64,000 nucleotides of DNA from Pelobates cultripes (taxonomy: Eukaryota > Chordata > Amphibia > Anura > Pelobatidae), in assembly GCA_933207985.1 (NCBI GenBank), contig OW240912.1:248469293-248533292 (forward strand), in the 5' to 3' direction. The notes beneath the pieces were generated by a model, which saw nothing but the letters and a program-made list of their open reading frames with translations, did no database searches and had not been told where the DNA came from. The position numbers were made by a program, and so were the translations under genes. Positions 30,666-41,544 of the stretch are shown piece by piece; the first letter of the stretch is position 1, and every line of letters starts with the position of its first letter.

Positions 30666-33055
30666 CTACTCATTAAGTACCTGTGGAGTTAAAGTCCTGA
30701 ATGCATAAATCCATTGGGATTCTTTTTGCAATAATTGTTGGTTGAAGTTTCCTTTTCTGGGGTTCAGTGTCAGTTTTTCAATGGCTTGAAACCTCAAATT
30801 GTCCGCATTGCCCTGATGAAAATTCACAATGTGTCTGGCTACTGGTGTTGGTGTTATAGTGTTTTTGATAGAGTTCACGTGTTGGAGAATCCGACGGCGA
30901 AATTGTTGGAATGTTTTCCCAATGTACTGGATACCACAGTTGCATGTGATTAAATATATTATTCGAGTAGTGCTGCAGTTTACCAGTGCATTGGTTTTGA
31001 TGGTGATTTTTGACTGTGTCGAAGAAGTGGACTGTGAGGGGGTAATAAAATTACAATCCTTACAGTGGCCACATCTGTAGGTGCCTTTGGTGTTTGTGAG
31101 CCAGTTGGATTTTGAGGGGCTAGTAGCCAGAAAACTATGTACTAGAAGGTCTTTTAGATTTTTAGACCTACGAGCAGTGATTGATGGATAGTTTGGTAAT
31201 GTTTGTTTAAGCATAGGATTATGCAGTAGTATGGGCCAGTGTTTGGAAAAAGTTTCTGTCATTGTGCTCCAACCACTATCAAAGGTTGCTATGCATCTAG
31301 GAGTCAAGGAGTTTGATTTGATACGTATAGATCTCAAACTTTCAAGTCTGTTTGTCTCATTAGCACATTGATACGCTCTCTTAAGGACCCTGTTTGGAAA
31401 TCCTAAAGCTTTAAAACGTGATTTCAAGACTTGACATTCTTGATAATAGGTGGAATCCTGAGAGCAATTTCTCCTCGCTCTCAAGTATTGACCATATGGA
31501 ATAAATGCTTTTAGCTTGAGTGGGTGATGACTCTCCCAGTGGAGGAGGCTATTAGTTGACGTCAGTTTTCTGAAAAGTTCCATCGTCCGTAAGTAGAATT
31601 TTTAAATCTAGGAAAACAAGTTCTTTCTCATCAACAACATGGGTGAGTGTTAGATTCAATTTGTTGTTATTCAAAGTTGTCACAAATTGTTCAAAGACTT
31701 GTACAGAACCGGTCCGTAGTAAGAGCATATTGTTAATATATCTGTACCACTTCAAGATGTATTCCTGGTACAGACTATATTGTGGATCTTTAAGAACTTT
31801 TTCCTCCCACCAACCCAAAAATAAATTTGCATATGTCAGAGCACAAGTGCCCATAGCGTTCCCAGTCTCCTGCAAGTAACATTTGCCATTAAACGTTAGG
31901 TAGTTATGGGTTAAAATGAATTCCAAAAGAGAGAGAATGAATGTAATCTGAAGTTCTTCATATGTTGAAGATTCGAGGAAGAAACAACAGGCCTCTAGAC
32001 CTACCTTGTGTGGAATGTTGGAATACAAAGAAACCACATCAAGGCTTGCGAGTAAAGTGTATGGTGGCACTTGAAGTCCTTCCAAAATTAACAGTGTGGA
32101 TTTTGTGTCTTTTATAAAGGATGGTAGATTGGTTACATAAGGATGTAAGATTTTGTCAACAAATTTACTGGCTCTTTCTGTTAAGCTATTATTCCCGGAG
32201 ATGATTGGTCTACCAGGGGGTACCCTCATATTTTTATGCACTTTGGGCAAACAGTAAAGAGTGGCTATTGTTGGGTGTTTGTGTGGTAATAAATATTTGA
32301 ACTCATCAGAGTTAATTACTTTCTGTTCCATTGCTTTTGTTAGGAAATCTTCAAACTCTCTTATGTATATGTCAGTGGGATCTGAAGGGAGGACACTGTA
32401 ACTGGACTGGTCATTGAGATGTGTCATGCACATTTCTATGTATGTTTCGCGATTTAATTAGACAATGTTCCCTCCCTTGTCTGCCGGTTTTATAATAACA
32501 TTCTCCAACATCTTCAGTTCGTTTAGGGCTTTGCATTCACTATAGGTAAGGTTGTTAATAGATGGGCATTGTAAATGACTATTTTCTAATTTGTTAGTTG
32601 TAATTTCGACAAAAAGGTCAACTTGTGGGGTGTTCTTCAAATTTGGGGTAAAACAATTTAAGGGCTTTAGATTGGTCAAGGGTTTTGAAGGATTCTGTTC
32701 ATCCAGTAGGTCTGTTAATACTTTAGAGAATTCAAAATCCTCTATGGATAGACCCAACTCATTTGCCATTTGAAGGTCTATTTTATAATGCATAAGGTTT
32801 AGGGCTAATTTTCTCCCAAAAAGATTAATGTCCTTTGACCGATTAAATTTATTATGCCCAGGGGTTGGTACATATGAAAGGTCCTTATTTAACTGGGAGA
32901 TATGGTGTGCTTGAAGAGGGAAGTCAGAGAGATTAATGATTTTGTTTAGCGTCAAAATGTCTGACCTCGTCACGGTCTTTTGTAAGCCCAACGATCCCTG
33001 TCCCTCAGTCTCCCCCTCTTTTTCTATATTAAGCTTCCATTCTGTTAATTTTCTA
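30666..33055 (-). pseudogene. Penelope RT plus GIY-YIG endonuclease
   Basis: The gene is in three pieces. 33055-32456 holds the N-terminal domain, ending IIKPADKGGNIV at an in-frame TAA (32456-32458) after which homology continues in the same frame. 32455-31555 holds the reverse transcriptase core: YCLPKVHK, PGRPIISGNNSLTERASKFV, SLDVVSLYSNIPH, NAMGTCALTYANLFLGWWE and WYRYINNMLL. A frameshift near 31570 leads to 31583-30666, with SLLHWESHHP, a CGHCKDC cysteine cluster and the GIY-YIG nuclease IIYLITCNCGIQYIGK. The catalytic YxDD has become YINN (31729-31740). About 800 residues in all, near full length, but inactive. Confidence 0.92.
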
Positions 33056-33230
33056 AAGTATTGAGGGTATTCCACGACAATGTGACTGCTAGGCATCTGG
33101 GCATTAATAAATCCATATCTGCTGTCTCTAGATCTTTTTGGTGGGATTCACTCAGGCCTCAAAGTAAGCAATCACGCCAACAGAAACAAATATTCCTTAC
33201 CTTGTTCGCGGTAGATCACTGCCCGACCTC
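33056..33230 (+). pseudogene. Gypsy integrase N-terminal remnant
   Basis: The frame reads FHDNVTARHLGINKSISAVS then RSFWWDSL, the histidine part of the HHCC zinc-binding domain and the FWW signature at the start of a Ty3/Gypsy integrase. The cysteine pair and the whole DDE catalytic core are missing; non-integrase sequence leading to the LTR follows within about 150 bp. An internal deletion is the simplest explanation. Confidence 0.75.
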
Positions 33231-33450
33231 CCTTTGGTCCCGTCCCCAGTGGGTGCGACATTCTTAGGAGCGCCGACCGCTCTGGTTTGGATTTTGGTAC
33301 AATACTTACCTTCGCCCACAACAAAGATGGCGCCAACGTGCGTGCAACGTCACATCATAGACGAGCGCGCACTTTTTGGGGTCAAAGGTCAGAGACAGCC
33401 AATTACAGCCAAAGGAAGGTCATTTAAACCCAAATTACCTTTGGTTCAGT

Positions 33451-33736
33451 GCCTTGTCGTGGTTTCCCTTAGTTGGTTATCAGAGAGTGTGTGTTCCTGT
33501 TCATTTAAATTCTGGTTTTTGACTTTGGCTTCGTTTGACTTCCCTGATTTCTGGTATTCTTGACTTTTGGCTTTCCCTCATTGTCGTGTCTCCTTCTGTG
33601 TCCTTTTTGACGTCGGCAAATATTCAGACTATTCTCTGGTACGTTAAGTCCGGCCATTCTAAGGTCCGGTAAGAGGTTACCTTTAGTCCTAGGTTTGATA
33701 TAATTCTGCGTGCTGGATCAACTAGTAATCCTGACA
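33451..33736 (+). repeat. Gypsy 3' LTR (recognised part)
   Basis: It matches 25716-25996 and ends CCTGACA at 33736. The LTR probably starts further left, within 33230-33450, but this part has no counterpart in the 5' copy, so its boundary cannot be set. Confidence 0.75.
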
Positions 33737-34283
33737 ATGAGGTCCCAAGGTGCCTACTTTAAAGGGGACTGAGGCGTCATTGTCCTATGTACAATGTTTC
33801 TTGTATCTTCCTCAATATATCTATTTAATTTATATATTATATGGCTGGATACTTTCCCGGGCAGACCTTGTATCATTTTGTTCCGTCACCCACCCAATTT
33901 TCTTTTTGTTTCCTACGCCAATGCCGTTAACTGTTTAGTTGAAGAGTCCAGAAAAACAAGAAGACACCAGGAATCCTCCTGTGCCTGTAAGTCTTCATGA
34001 AGAAGACTATAATCAGGAGGATCTCTTTGCACATAGAGCAGTGGAGGCAAACATTGGACTGAGTGGTTGTAGTTGCATACCTCCCAACCTATGGATATAA
34101 ATTGGTGGTTTGTTCAGATATAATAAATCACTGGAGAAGCCTAAATCGCAGGACTGGGCTAATGAAATTGGGACAGTCCCACCAAAATTGGGACTCTTCC
34201 CAGGCCTGTACTTGCAAATAGTAGTTTACAAGGGTTACCACTGCAGGAATGCAATTCTGCACTTGCAACAGTGTTGCTGTGTT
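33737..34283. other. Unassigned DNA
   Basis: No gene or element recognised. It separates the Gypsy element from the palindromic hAT MITE. Confidence 0.3.
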
Positions 34284-34291
34284 CTCTATGC

Positions 34292-34465
34292 CAGTGTTTC
34301 CCAACCCAGTCCTCAAGGCACACCTACCAGTCCAGGATTTAGGGATTACCCAGTTGTGTCTAAGGTGTTTTTACAAAGAAGAAAAAAAACACCTTAGACA
34401 CAACTGGGTAATCCCTAAATCCTGGACTGGTAGGTGTGCCTTGAGGACTGGGTTGGGAAACACTG
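34292..34465. mobile_element. Near-perfect palindromic hAT MITE with exact TSD
   Basis: A 174-bp hairpin. The arms begin CAGTGTTTCCCAACCCAGTC and are complementary over about 78 bases, with a short A-rich loop around 34378. CTCTATGC flanks both sides (34284-34291 and 34466-34473), an exact 8-bp duplication. The arm identity and the intact duplication indicate a young insertion or strong conservation by folding. A worn copy lies at 39641-39778. Confidence 0.9.
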
Positions 34466-34473
34466 CTCTATGC

Positions 34474-34794
34474 TCTCTCATGGGAAACTGAATCGGACAC
34501 AAGGCACCATGATATGATATCAAAGCCCAGTTCCCTGTGTGTAATACTGTTTGTATTCAGATTGTCAGAACATGGTTTGATTTTGAGATGCATTGGTTTA
34601 TTCAAAACCTCTGTGAAATATGTATTTACGTAGGAATATATTAAATCATCCCTAATCACCTACACACATAAATACATGTTCCTAGTGGGAATTATGGTCT
34701 GTGAATAAGCAGGCAAAAAATTGCTTTCAAAATCCACACACATATATTTATATGTATTACATTATGTTTGTGTTACTCATGCATTTCCAGATTC
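34474..34794. other. Unassigned AT-rich DNA
   Basis: No gene or repeat recognised. Confidence 0.3.
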
Positions 34795-34802
34795 ACCACA
34801 CA

Positions 34803-36239
34803 CAGGGCCGTCTATAATATGATTAGGACCCTGGGCAATGCATTTTCTTGGGCCCCATGGGCCCTGTCCCTGCCTCACCCCCCAATTACGTCCAACCCGC
34901 AATCACACTGACAGACGTACTGGCACATACACACACAGACAGACATTAAAACATTCACAGATACATACTGACACACACAGTCACTACACACAAATATATA
35001 CTGGCAGACATACTGACACACACACAGACATACATACATACATACACAGACACATACATTAACAGATATACTGACACACACACAAACACATACACTGACA
35101 GATATACTAAAACACACAGACACATACACTGACAGACACATTGACACACACACACAGGCATACTGACATACACACTGACACACACACACACGCATACTGA
35201 CATATACACAGACAGACGTAATGGCTGATACAGACAGACATTAAAACATTCACAGATATATACTGACACACACATACACTGACATACAAATATATCCTGG
35301 CAGACATACTGACACACACACACACAGACATACATACATACATACACACACAGACACATACACTGACAGACATACTGACTGACACACACATACACACACA
35401 GACATACTTACATACACACACACAGACATACTGACACACAAAGACATGCTGACACACACATACAGACATACTGACATACACACAGACAGACGTACTGGCA
35501 CATACACACACACACACACAGACATACTGGCATACACACAGACATACTGGCATACACACACAGACATACTGACACACACACACATAGACATATACACACA
35601 CACAGATATACTGACACACACACAGACATATACACACACACAGACATACTGACACACACACATACAGACATATACACACACAGACATACTGACACACACA
35701 CACACACACAGACATACTGGCATACACACAGACATACTGACACACACACACAGACATACTGACACACACACACACAGACATACTGACACACACACAAAGA
35801 CATATTGGCATACACACACACACACACACAGACCTACATTTAGCCACCCTCCAGGTTCTTACATTTTTCTGGAGGGTGGTTTCTCTGGTCCAGTGGCAGG
35901 CTGAGGCAGATGGGAGTTCTCCTCTGGAACTCCCCTCCTCCCTGCCTTCCTCCTCCCACGCGGCTATCTCCGATGGGAGGAAGTGACGTCACTTCCTCCC
36001 AGTCGGCTGCAGAACCGGAAGAGGGGCCCGGTCGCGCTGTTTAAGCGCCACAGCGCCCGACCGGGCCCCTGCTGACACATGCTCCCCGGGTGGCCCTTAG
36101 TGCATGGGCCACCCGGGGAGCCTCCCGGTCCATAGGGGCTGCGCAAATCGCGGGGCCCACAGAGCAGCTGCTCTGGGCCCCCAGGAGCAACTGGGCCCAG
36201 GGCAGCTGCCCCGTTTGTCCCGCGTTAAAGACGGCCCTG
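34803..36239. mobile_element. hAT-like element with exact 8-bp TSD and long array
   Basis: The left end is CAGGGCCGTCTATAATATGA. The right end read backward is CAGGGCCGTCTTTAACGCGG. ACCACACA flanks both sides (34795-34802 and 36240-36247). About 930 bp of CACTGACAGACATACTGACA-type repeats fill the left half. The right half is GC-rich with GAAGTGACGTCACTTCCTCC and GGGCAGCTGCCCC. It encodes no transposase; it is non-autonomous and moved by an unknown partner. Confidence 0.9.
34905..35835. repeat. CACACAGACATACTGACA-type array
   Basis: A long degenerate array inside the hAT-like element 34803-36239. Its minus-strand translations give cysteine/valine-only frames up to 246 residues; these are not genes. 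The unit is the complement of the GTCTGTCAGT arrays on the opposite strand elsewhere. Confidence 0.88.
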
Positions 36240-36247
36240 ACCACACA

Positions 36248-37290
36248 TACGTGGACACAGCGCATGTCACCCTGCTGTTGGGCTGTATGTACAAGCCAAA
36301 TGCTGTAGAAGGAAAATTAATAATCCCAGCAACCCATTTGGCATCACATCTTGACTAAATAATTGATTTCCCTTGTGTAGCACATGCATGGCACATACTA
36401 TGGGGGGGAGCACTTCTTACCACCTTTGATCATGTAGATGTTATGCATGAGCAGAAATAAATGGTGAATCCAAGTAATTAGACATATTGTATTGCATTCC
36501 AATACAGCCTATATTCAGCAGTACTCCTGTTGATTTCTATGATTAAAGATTATTTTAATGGATGCTGTCTTGAAAAAGTGCAGCATGGACATTAAACATA
36601 CACTTGGCTGTGTAATGCAGCTGCCAAGTACTTGTATGTTCATTTGCATGCATGCATGTTCAGTTAACTGGTTCACAAGGCTGCATGTCTTCTCAGTGCA
36701 TATGTTCTGGGCGCACATGCCTCCTATACAGATACTTCCCATTTATCAGCTGGGATACCCATTGGGTTCTGACCCTGCACCTCTGCTTCCTGGCTTATAG
36801 GCCCTATACTATCTGGGATGATTATGTACTAGACTTATGTTCATTTTCTGTCGAATTGCAATTTGTCCAAATAAGTAGGCCACCCAAATTACGTAACTTC
36901 AAACAGCCACATGACCGAATATCAATGCAAATGAAACAGACAATGGACAAATCGGTTTATTTGGTTGTGGTTTGGTGATCCACCAGTGGTATCCAAAAAT
37001 AAGCCATGAATGACAGTCTTTGTTAAAAGATTTAGTAATTTCACAAAACAGAAAAGTAAAGACATTATAACAAGAGATACGTATATTTAGCATCACATAA
37101 TAGCATCCGGTTATTTTGGGAACACATATTATCTGAAGACATCTGTCACCTTTCTGAACATTCCATATTTACTTAAATCACATAAGGTCTATTTGTCCTG
37201 CCATTATTTTATATGTAGAATTTTGTGTTTCAAGAGGAAAAAAAAAAGGATGGGTGGAGTTTTCCCCTATCTACCTGTATCTTACTCACA
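36248..37290. other. Single-copy-looking DNA
   Basis: AT-rich, no repeat recognised and no exon supported. Confidence 0.35.
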
Positions 37291-37296
37291 GTATCT

Positions 37297-37455
37297 ATTA
37301 TTATTATTATTTTATTATTTATATAGCGCCATCAGACTCCGTAGCGCTATACAATGGGATCTATGAGTCTTTACTGAGTTCCGTTCATACTCGATCGCAC
37401 TACTCACCCTCCTCCCCGCTTAGGCGACCGACCTGTCCACCTTTGTTCTCATAGC
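37297..37455. repeat. (TTA)n repeat with TATAGCGC hairpin
   Basis: A run of ATT triplets followed by TTTATATAGCGCCATCAGAC and GTAGCGCTATACAATGGG, whose AGCGC words are inverted. The same block occurs at 42962-43020. This end is common in frog and fish genomes (recollection); its parent element is not identified here. Confidence 0.6.
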
Positions 37456-37589
37456 GTTCAGTTCAGGTAGTAAAATTTGAAGAATGGGAAATATACCATG
37501 TGAAAAAGCCATTATTGATGGTAAGGGAACAAGCGCTAAATCAAATAAATTAATATGAAAAAATAAACAAACTAAGGATAAGCCGGACC

Positions 37590-39100
37590 AAATGCTTAAA
37601 ATTCACAATAATTTGTCCAAACGAGAATTGGCTCCACTACAAATGCCAATAGATAATTTTATTTGGCACAGAGTGGAACACAATATTTTATATCAACCCA
37701 AATTAACAGGCAGATTTGGTTTACCACATCTACATTTCTATTTCATGGCGGCACAATTAGCACAACTAGCTTTATGGTACTCAACACCAGATGGCCGTTT
37801 TAGAGTCACTCATGATAGGGTTTAGATCTCCCAGAATTCTATATCATGGTACCACGAGAACAGAGAACGCTGTTGCGCACTGATTGCCCAGCTATAGTTA
37901 ACTTCATCTGAATCTGGGATAGCTGCGTCCAGATATACTACTTGATGGCCCCACTGTCCCCCACAATGCCTTTGTTACAAAATAGAGTTATCATACCTGG
38001 AATGAGGGTGAAGGATGTTAGAAGACTTGAACACACAAGGATACAGGGAATCTACTAACTATATGACAGAGACTCAATAGTCCCCTTTACTGAACTCCAA
38101 AGCAGGACTTTGATCACACTGGACAACTTCCAATATCTGCAAAGCTAGGGACTTTGCTAAACAAACTTACATCAAACAGGCGTCTCGCACTATGATGACA
38201 TTCTTTGATTATGTGATGATGAACTGTGTTAAAAGGACTCAAAATCATGTTGTACTCGCAAATATGCACTACTATGACAGAATGTGGCTGATTAAATTAT
38301 ACAGATCAGTGGGAGGCTTAACAAGGGAGGAATTAGAGGGTAAGGACTGGCAGGACATTTGGGAGGCCATCGGAAAAACCTATCCACATATGCGTTACCA
38401 TGCAAGAGCAGTTTTATAAGACAATGCTTCGGTGGTATACCACCCCTTTCAAACTTTATCACGAGTGAAGAGTTCCCAACTGGGTACATATGGACATTTG
38501 TGGTAGGAGTTCCAAAGGTACAGACGCTTTGGGGGAAGGTGGGTGAACTGGTAACAAACATTTTTAATAAGCAAGTAGTCCAAATCCCTGGATCTTTTTA
38601 TTGCCCAGACCAATTGACGGGTGGACCAGCATGGAACAAAAACTGCCCCATAAAATAACTTTAGCGGCCCAAAGAGTGTTAGCTCAAACATGGTTGCATC
38701 ATGCTGTTCCTTCTATTAATATGGTATTTCTAAAACTTAAAGATAACTATTTGATGGACAGAGTGACCACCCAAATCAGGGAAACCATGAAAACCTTTGC
38801 ATGGGAGATTCATACTGGCAACCCTTAGGGCAGACTGGACTGTTTGGTGTCGTTGGGGAAGTGGTATGGCCATGGGAATGCCTGGGGGTCACTCTGTCTA
38901 TTTTCCATGCAGACTTTCTTTTTTTTTTCTTCTTTGTCTACTCCTCTTTGCTTTTTCCCCCCCCTTACTAACACCTGAATGGGAATTTTTCCAAAATGGG
39001 AGCTAAAATGCTTGGGAAGGTTGGTATATCTACTAGATTTTTTGCATTTCGACAGTAGATGGTATTGATCTGAAATTAATAATTTCAATAAAACTTACAT
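37590..39100 (+). mobile_element. 5'-truncated L1-clade LINE
   Basis: It carries the last third of ORF2 and a 3' untranslated region with AATAAA near 39087. The open frames are broken into several pieces. The truncated 5' end lies near 37590. No target duplication was confirmed. Confidence 0.75.
37592..38828 (+). pseudogene. L1-type ORF2 C-terminal region
   Basis: The frame at 37592-37825 reads DNFIWHRVEHNILYQPKLTG then RFGLPHLHFYFMAAQLAQLA, the conserved FIW...P...GGLGLP...YY.AAQL block that follows the reverse transcriptase of L1/Tx1 LINEs. Later pieces (38192-38419 with WLIKLYRSVGGLTREELEGK; 38359-38658; 38601-38828 ending ETMKTFAWEIH) cover the C-terminal domain in shifted frames. The catalytic reverse transcriptase and endonuclease are absent through 5' truncation. 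At least three frameshifts or stops separate the pieces. Confidence 0.78.
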
Positions 39101-39239
39101 ATGTGTTCACCAGTTTAATTATACTGTAGATTTTTCTTCTCACTGGTATAGTCACATACAACTGCTCATTTTTGGTACATTTAGCGACACTATAGCAATT
39201 TACGCATGTTTTCTACGAACCTGTATTTTTATTGTTTAA

Positions 39240-39560
39240 AGGGACTCTCCACTGCTAGGAAAACAAATCTGTTTTCCTGGCACTGCATGACCCTGCAGTG
39301 CCCCTTCCTTCCCTCCCTCCCACCCTCCAATCCATGTTGCTGAAGGGGTTAAAACCCAGCCCTGCCCAATGAGCATCTTCTAATAGAGATGCATTGAATC
39401 AATGCATCTCTTAGAGGAAAGTTCAGGGTCTCCATACAGAGGGTGAAGACACTGAATGGCAGTGGTGCACATTGTGCAGCACTGCCCCAGGAAGCACCTC
39501 TAGTAGCCATATGAGGAGTGGCCAGTGGAGATATACCTAGCCTGTAATGGAAACACTGCC
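39240..39560. mobile_element. T2-like element, left part
   Basis: TTAA at 39236-39239 is followed by AGGGACTCTCCACTGCTAGG, then the inverted pair AAACAAATCTGTTTTCCTGGCA typical of T2-like left ends here, and a hairpin AGAGATGCATTGAATCAATGCATCTCT shortened in the middle (39384-39411). No right terminus was found. Non-coding. Confidence 0.65.
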
Positions 39561-39640
39561 TTTTCTCTGAAAAAAAACATTTGTTTATTGCAAAAGACCT
39601 GAAGGGAATGATTATATACACTATGATAAATACAATAAGC

Positions 39641-39778
39641 CAGTGGTTCCCAAATCAGTCCTCAAGGCACCCCTACCAGCCAAGGATTTAGGGATTACCC
39701 AGTTGTGTCTAAGGTGTTTATTTCTTTTTCCTAAAAGCACCTTAGACACAACTGGTTAATCCCCAAATCCTGATCTGA
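39641..39778. mobile_element. Worn copy of the CAGTG...CCCAA hAT MITE
   Basis: It starts CAGTGGTTCCCAAATCAGTC and shares GGATTTAGGGATTACCCAGT then TGTGTCTAAGGTGTTT with 34292-34465. The second arm is recognisable to about 39778, where it is truncated. No duplication can be scored. Confidence 0.75.
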
Positions 39779-40560
39779 CACAAAAGGTCACCCTGTGTCT
39801 GTCTTCCATCCACAATATCATATATAGTATTTTTGGCAGTACACTGCTCATTTTTGCACTCCTCAGCTTTACCTGAATAATTTTCCAGAATAGTTTGCAT
39901 GTATGATATTCAGTCTAAGATGAACAACCTGATCAATATTTATTTTTTTAGTTCTACATGACATTTTAACTGTGAATGTCATAATACTGTTTGCTTTTAC
40001 TGCAATAAAATACATATATTTGTATTCAGCGATGTCTCACATGGAAAACAGTACCCCTCTATGTACAGGTTTAATGGTGTTTTTGGAAGTTACAGGGTCA
40101 AATATAGCATGTTACATATTTCAGTTTATACACATTGAAATTCGCTAAATTGGTTATGTTGCCGTTGATACCAAATGGTAGCCCAGGAATGAAAATTAAC
40201 CCCATGATCGCATACCATTTGCAAAAGTAGACAACCCAAGGTATTACAAATGGGGTATGTCCAGTCTTTTCTAGTAGCCACTTAGTTACAAACACTGGAC
40301 AAATTTAACGTTCATATTTGTTTGTGTGTGAAAAATGCAAAAAACTAAATTGACTCAGTAACTTTTGAAAACACCATAAAACCTGTACATGGGGGGTACT
40401 GTTATACTTGTGAGACTTTGTCGAACACAAATATTAGTGTTTCAAAAGAGTAAAATGTATCACAACAATTATATCATCACTGGAAGTGCTGTTTGTGTTA
40501 CTGACGATATCATCGTTGTGATATGTTTTACTGTTTTTAAACGCTAATATGTGTGTTCAA
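39779..40560. other. Unassigned AT-rich DNA
   Basis: Contains inverted words such as TTTTGGAAGTTACAGGGTCA near 40081 and TGACTCAGTAACTTTTGAAA near 40351, and CATGGAAAACAGTACCCC against GGGGGGTACTGTTATAC. These suggest a large loose inverted repeat (about 40020-40410) of unknown family. No gene seen. Confidence 0.4.
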
Positions 40561-40561
40561 C

Positions 40562-41065
40562 CATAGGCGTGTGCACAGAGTGTGCCGGGTGCCTGGGCAC
40601 ACCCTAATCCCCGCGGCACGCCTATGGATTGAGACCGGCAGGGGAGTTCTCAGGATCTCCCCTGTCGGCTCATGTAGAGCCGGCGCTATCTGAGGGCCGT
40701 CTCTGCTCTAAGCCTCCATGGGCCGGTGGGAAGAACGAAGATCTCCCTCACCGGCTCACAGCTACAGGGAGGGAGGCAGGAGAGGACCTGGGTAGCTCTA
40801 GCCATCAGCTCTGCTGGGTTCCTGTTGCGAGATCTCAGGAGAGTGAACTCTAGCCCCACAGACTAGAGTTCACTCTCCACTGGACCACCAGGGATGGCAC
40901 CAGCACGGTCCCCCCTTCCTACATAAGGTAAGAAGGGAGGGGGGATATTTACTAAACAGCCCCCACACAATACACACAATCACCCAAACATACAGCACAA
41001 ACACATACAGCACACACACACACAGCATCTATACACATACAGCACCTTTACACACACAGCACTCA
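40562..41065. mobile_element. hAT-like fragment with CATAGGCGTG terminus
   Basis: The left end CATAGGCGTGTGCACAGAGT matches the terminus seen at 28088. An inverted CACGCCTATG lies only 64 bp in (40616-40625). The interior has GAGAGTGAACTCTAGCCCCA forming a hairpin with CTAGAGTTCACTCTCC, the CACTGGACCACCAGGGATGG block, and an ACACATACAGCA array. The right end is not identified. Confidence 0.55.
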
Positions 41066-41215
41066 CACACTTTTTTTTAATTTTTAAAAATTTATTTATT
41101 GATTATTTTTATTTTGTATATATAATTATATAAATAGAATTAACGTCATTCTACGTGTATTTTAATATTAATATATATTATTATATATATATATATATAT
41201 CATTATTAAAATACA
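41066..41215. repeat. AT-rich tract with (TA)n
   Basis: T-rich and A-rich runs followed by TATATATATATATATAT (41175-41200). No coding content. Confidence 0.8.
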
Positions 41216-41540
41216 CTTTTATTAATGGAGAGCAAAAAACAGGTCGCAAGAGTATTCTGAGAACGGACAGCAGCTGAAATAGCCAGCCCTACGGTGAGTC
41301 CCGCTCAGAACTCAAGCTGGTTTTAGCTCATCTTATGCCATTACAGAGAGAACATATCAGACTGGTCCCACCCATACGTGCAGTCCAGATCCAAAATGCC
41401 AGCAAGTTCTCTCTGCACAAGAGATACAGCAACCCCAGACGATTGTTTCAGCCTTGTTAGGCATCATCAGTTAATGGTTTATGTATGTGCGTATAAAAGT
41501 ACTTAGATCACATATACATAAATATCCAAGTACTTCTATT
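41216..41540 (-). repeat. Degenerate retroelement-like repeat with hammerhead-like core
   Basis: Non-coding sequence downstream of a TA tract, the same context as the hairpins at 27783 and 47021. It contains a minus-strand hammerhead-like core at 41438-41470 and a GCACAAGAGATACAGCAACC block. The parent family is unknown; a Penelope-type or retrozyme-type terminal region is a possibility. Confidence 0.4.
41438..41470 (-). ncRNA. Hammerhead-ribozyme-like core with GUC triplet
   Basis: On the minus strand: CTGATGA, then TGCCTAACAAGGC giving a 4-bp stem II with an AACA loop, then TGAAAC-AATC-GTC. This keeps the invariant CUGANGA and GAAA, a minimal 2-bp stem III (AC with GU) and a GUC cleavage triplet in the right place. 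Stem I flanks (AACCATTAA before, TGGGGTTG after) pair only partly. It is the best-formed of the three cores in the window. Activity is untested. Confidence 0.45.
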
Positions 41541-41544
41541 TACT

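Larger units (their letters stand above)
28779..33055 (-). mobile_element. Penelope-like element inserted in Gypsy pol
   Basis: A 4.3-kb minus-strand insertion separates the Gypsy RNase H from its integrase. AAGTATTGAG occurs on both sides (28769-28778 and 33056-33065), a 10-bp duplication, and Gypsy coding (LRV) resumes in register. The element encodes a reverse transcriptase plus GIY-YIG endonuclease. About 1.9 kb of AT-rich untranslated sequence follows the gene on its 3' side (28779-30665). The gene starts almost at the insertion boundary, so the 5' leader and terminal repeat appear truncated. Confidence 0.85.
25716..33736 (+). mobile_element. Ty3/Gypsy retrotransposon with nested insertions
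   Basis: Two direct copies of LTR sequence (25716-25996 and about 33451-33736) share GTCGTGGTTTCCCTTAGTTG, GACTTCCCTGATTTCTGGTA and the 3' end TAGTAATCCTGACA. Between them, in order, come gag, the sequence end at an assembly gap, a hAT-like insertion, RNase H, a Penelope-like insertion, a short integrase piece, then the LTR. Removing the insertions leaves a normal Gypsy order, but protease, most of the reverse transcriptase and the integrase core are missing. The gag style points to the Sushi group from which vertebrate RTL/PEG10 genes derive (established knowledge). Confidence 0.82.

Noticed and set aside
33061..33096. Start codon at 33096 for the Penelope protein
   Set aside because: That ATG lies in Gypsy integrase sequence beyond the 10-bp duplication, so it is not part of the Penelope gene.
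34875..35847. Minus-strand Cys/Val-rich frames up to 246 residues
   Set aside because: Translations of the CACACAGACATACTGACA array; overlapping frames, no complex sequence.
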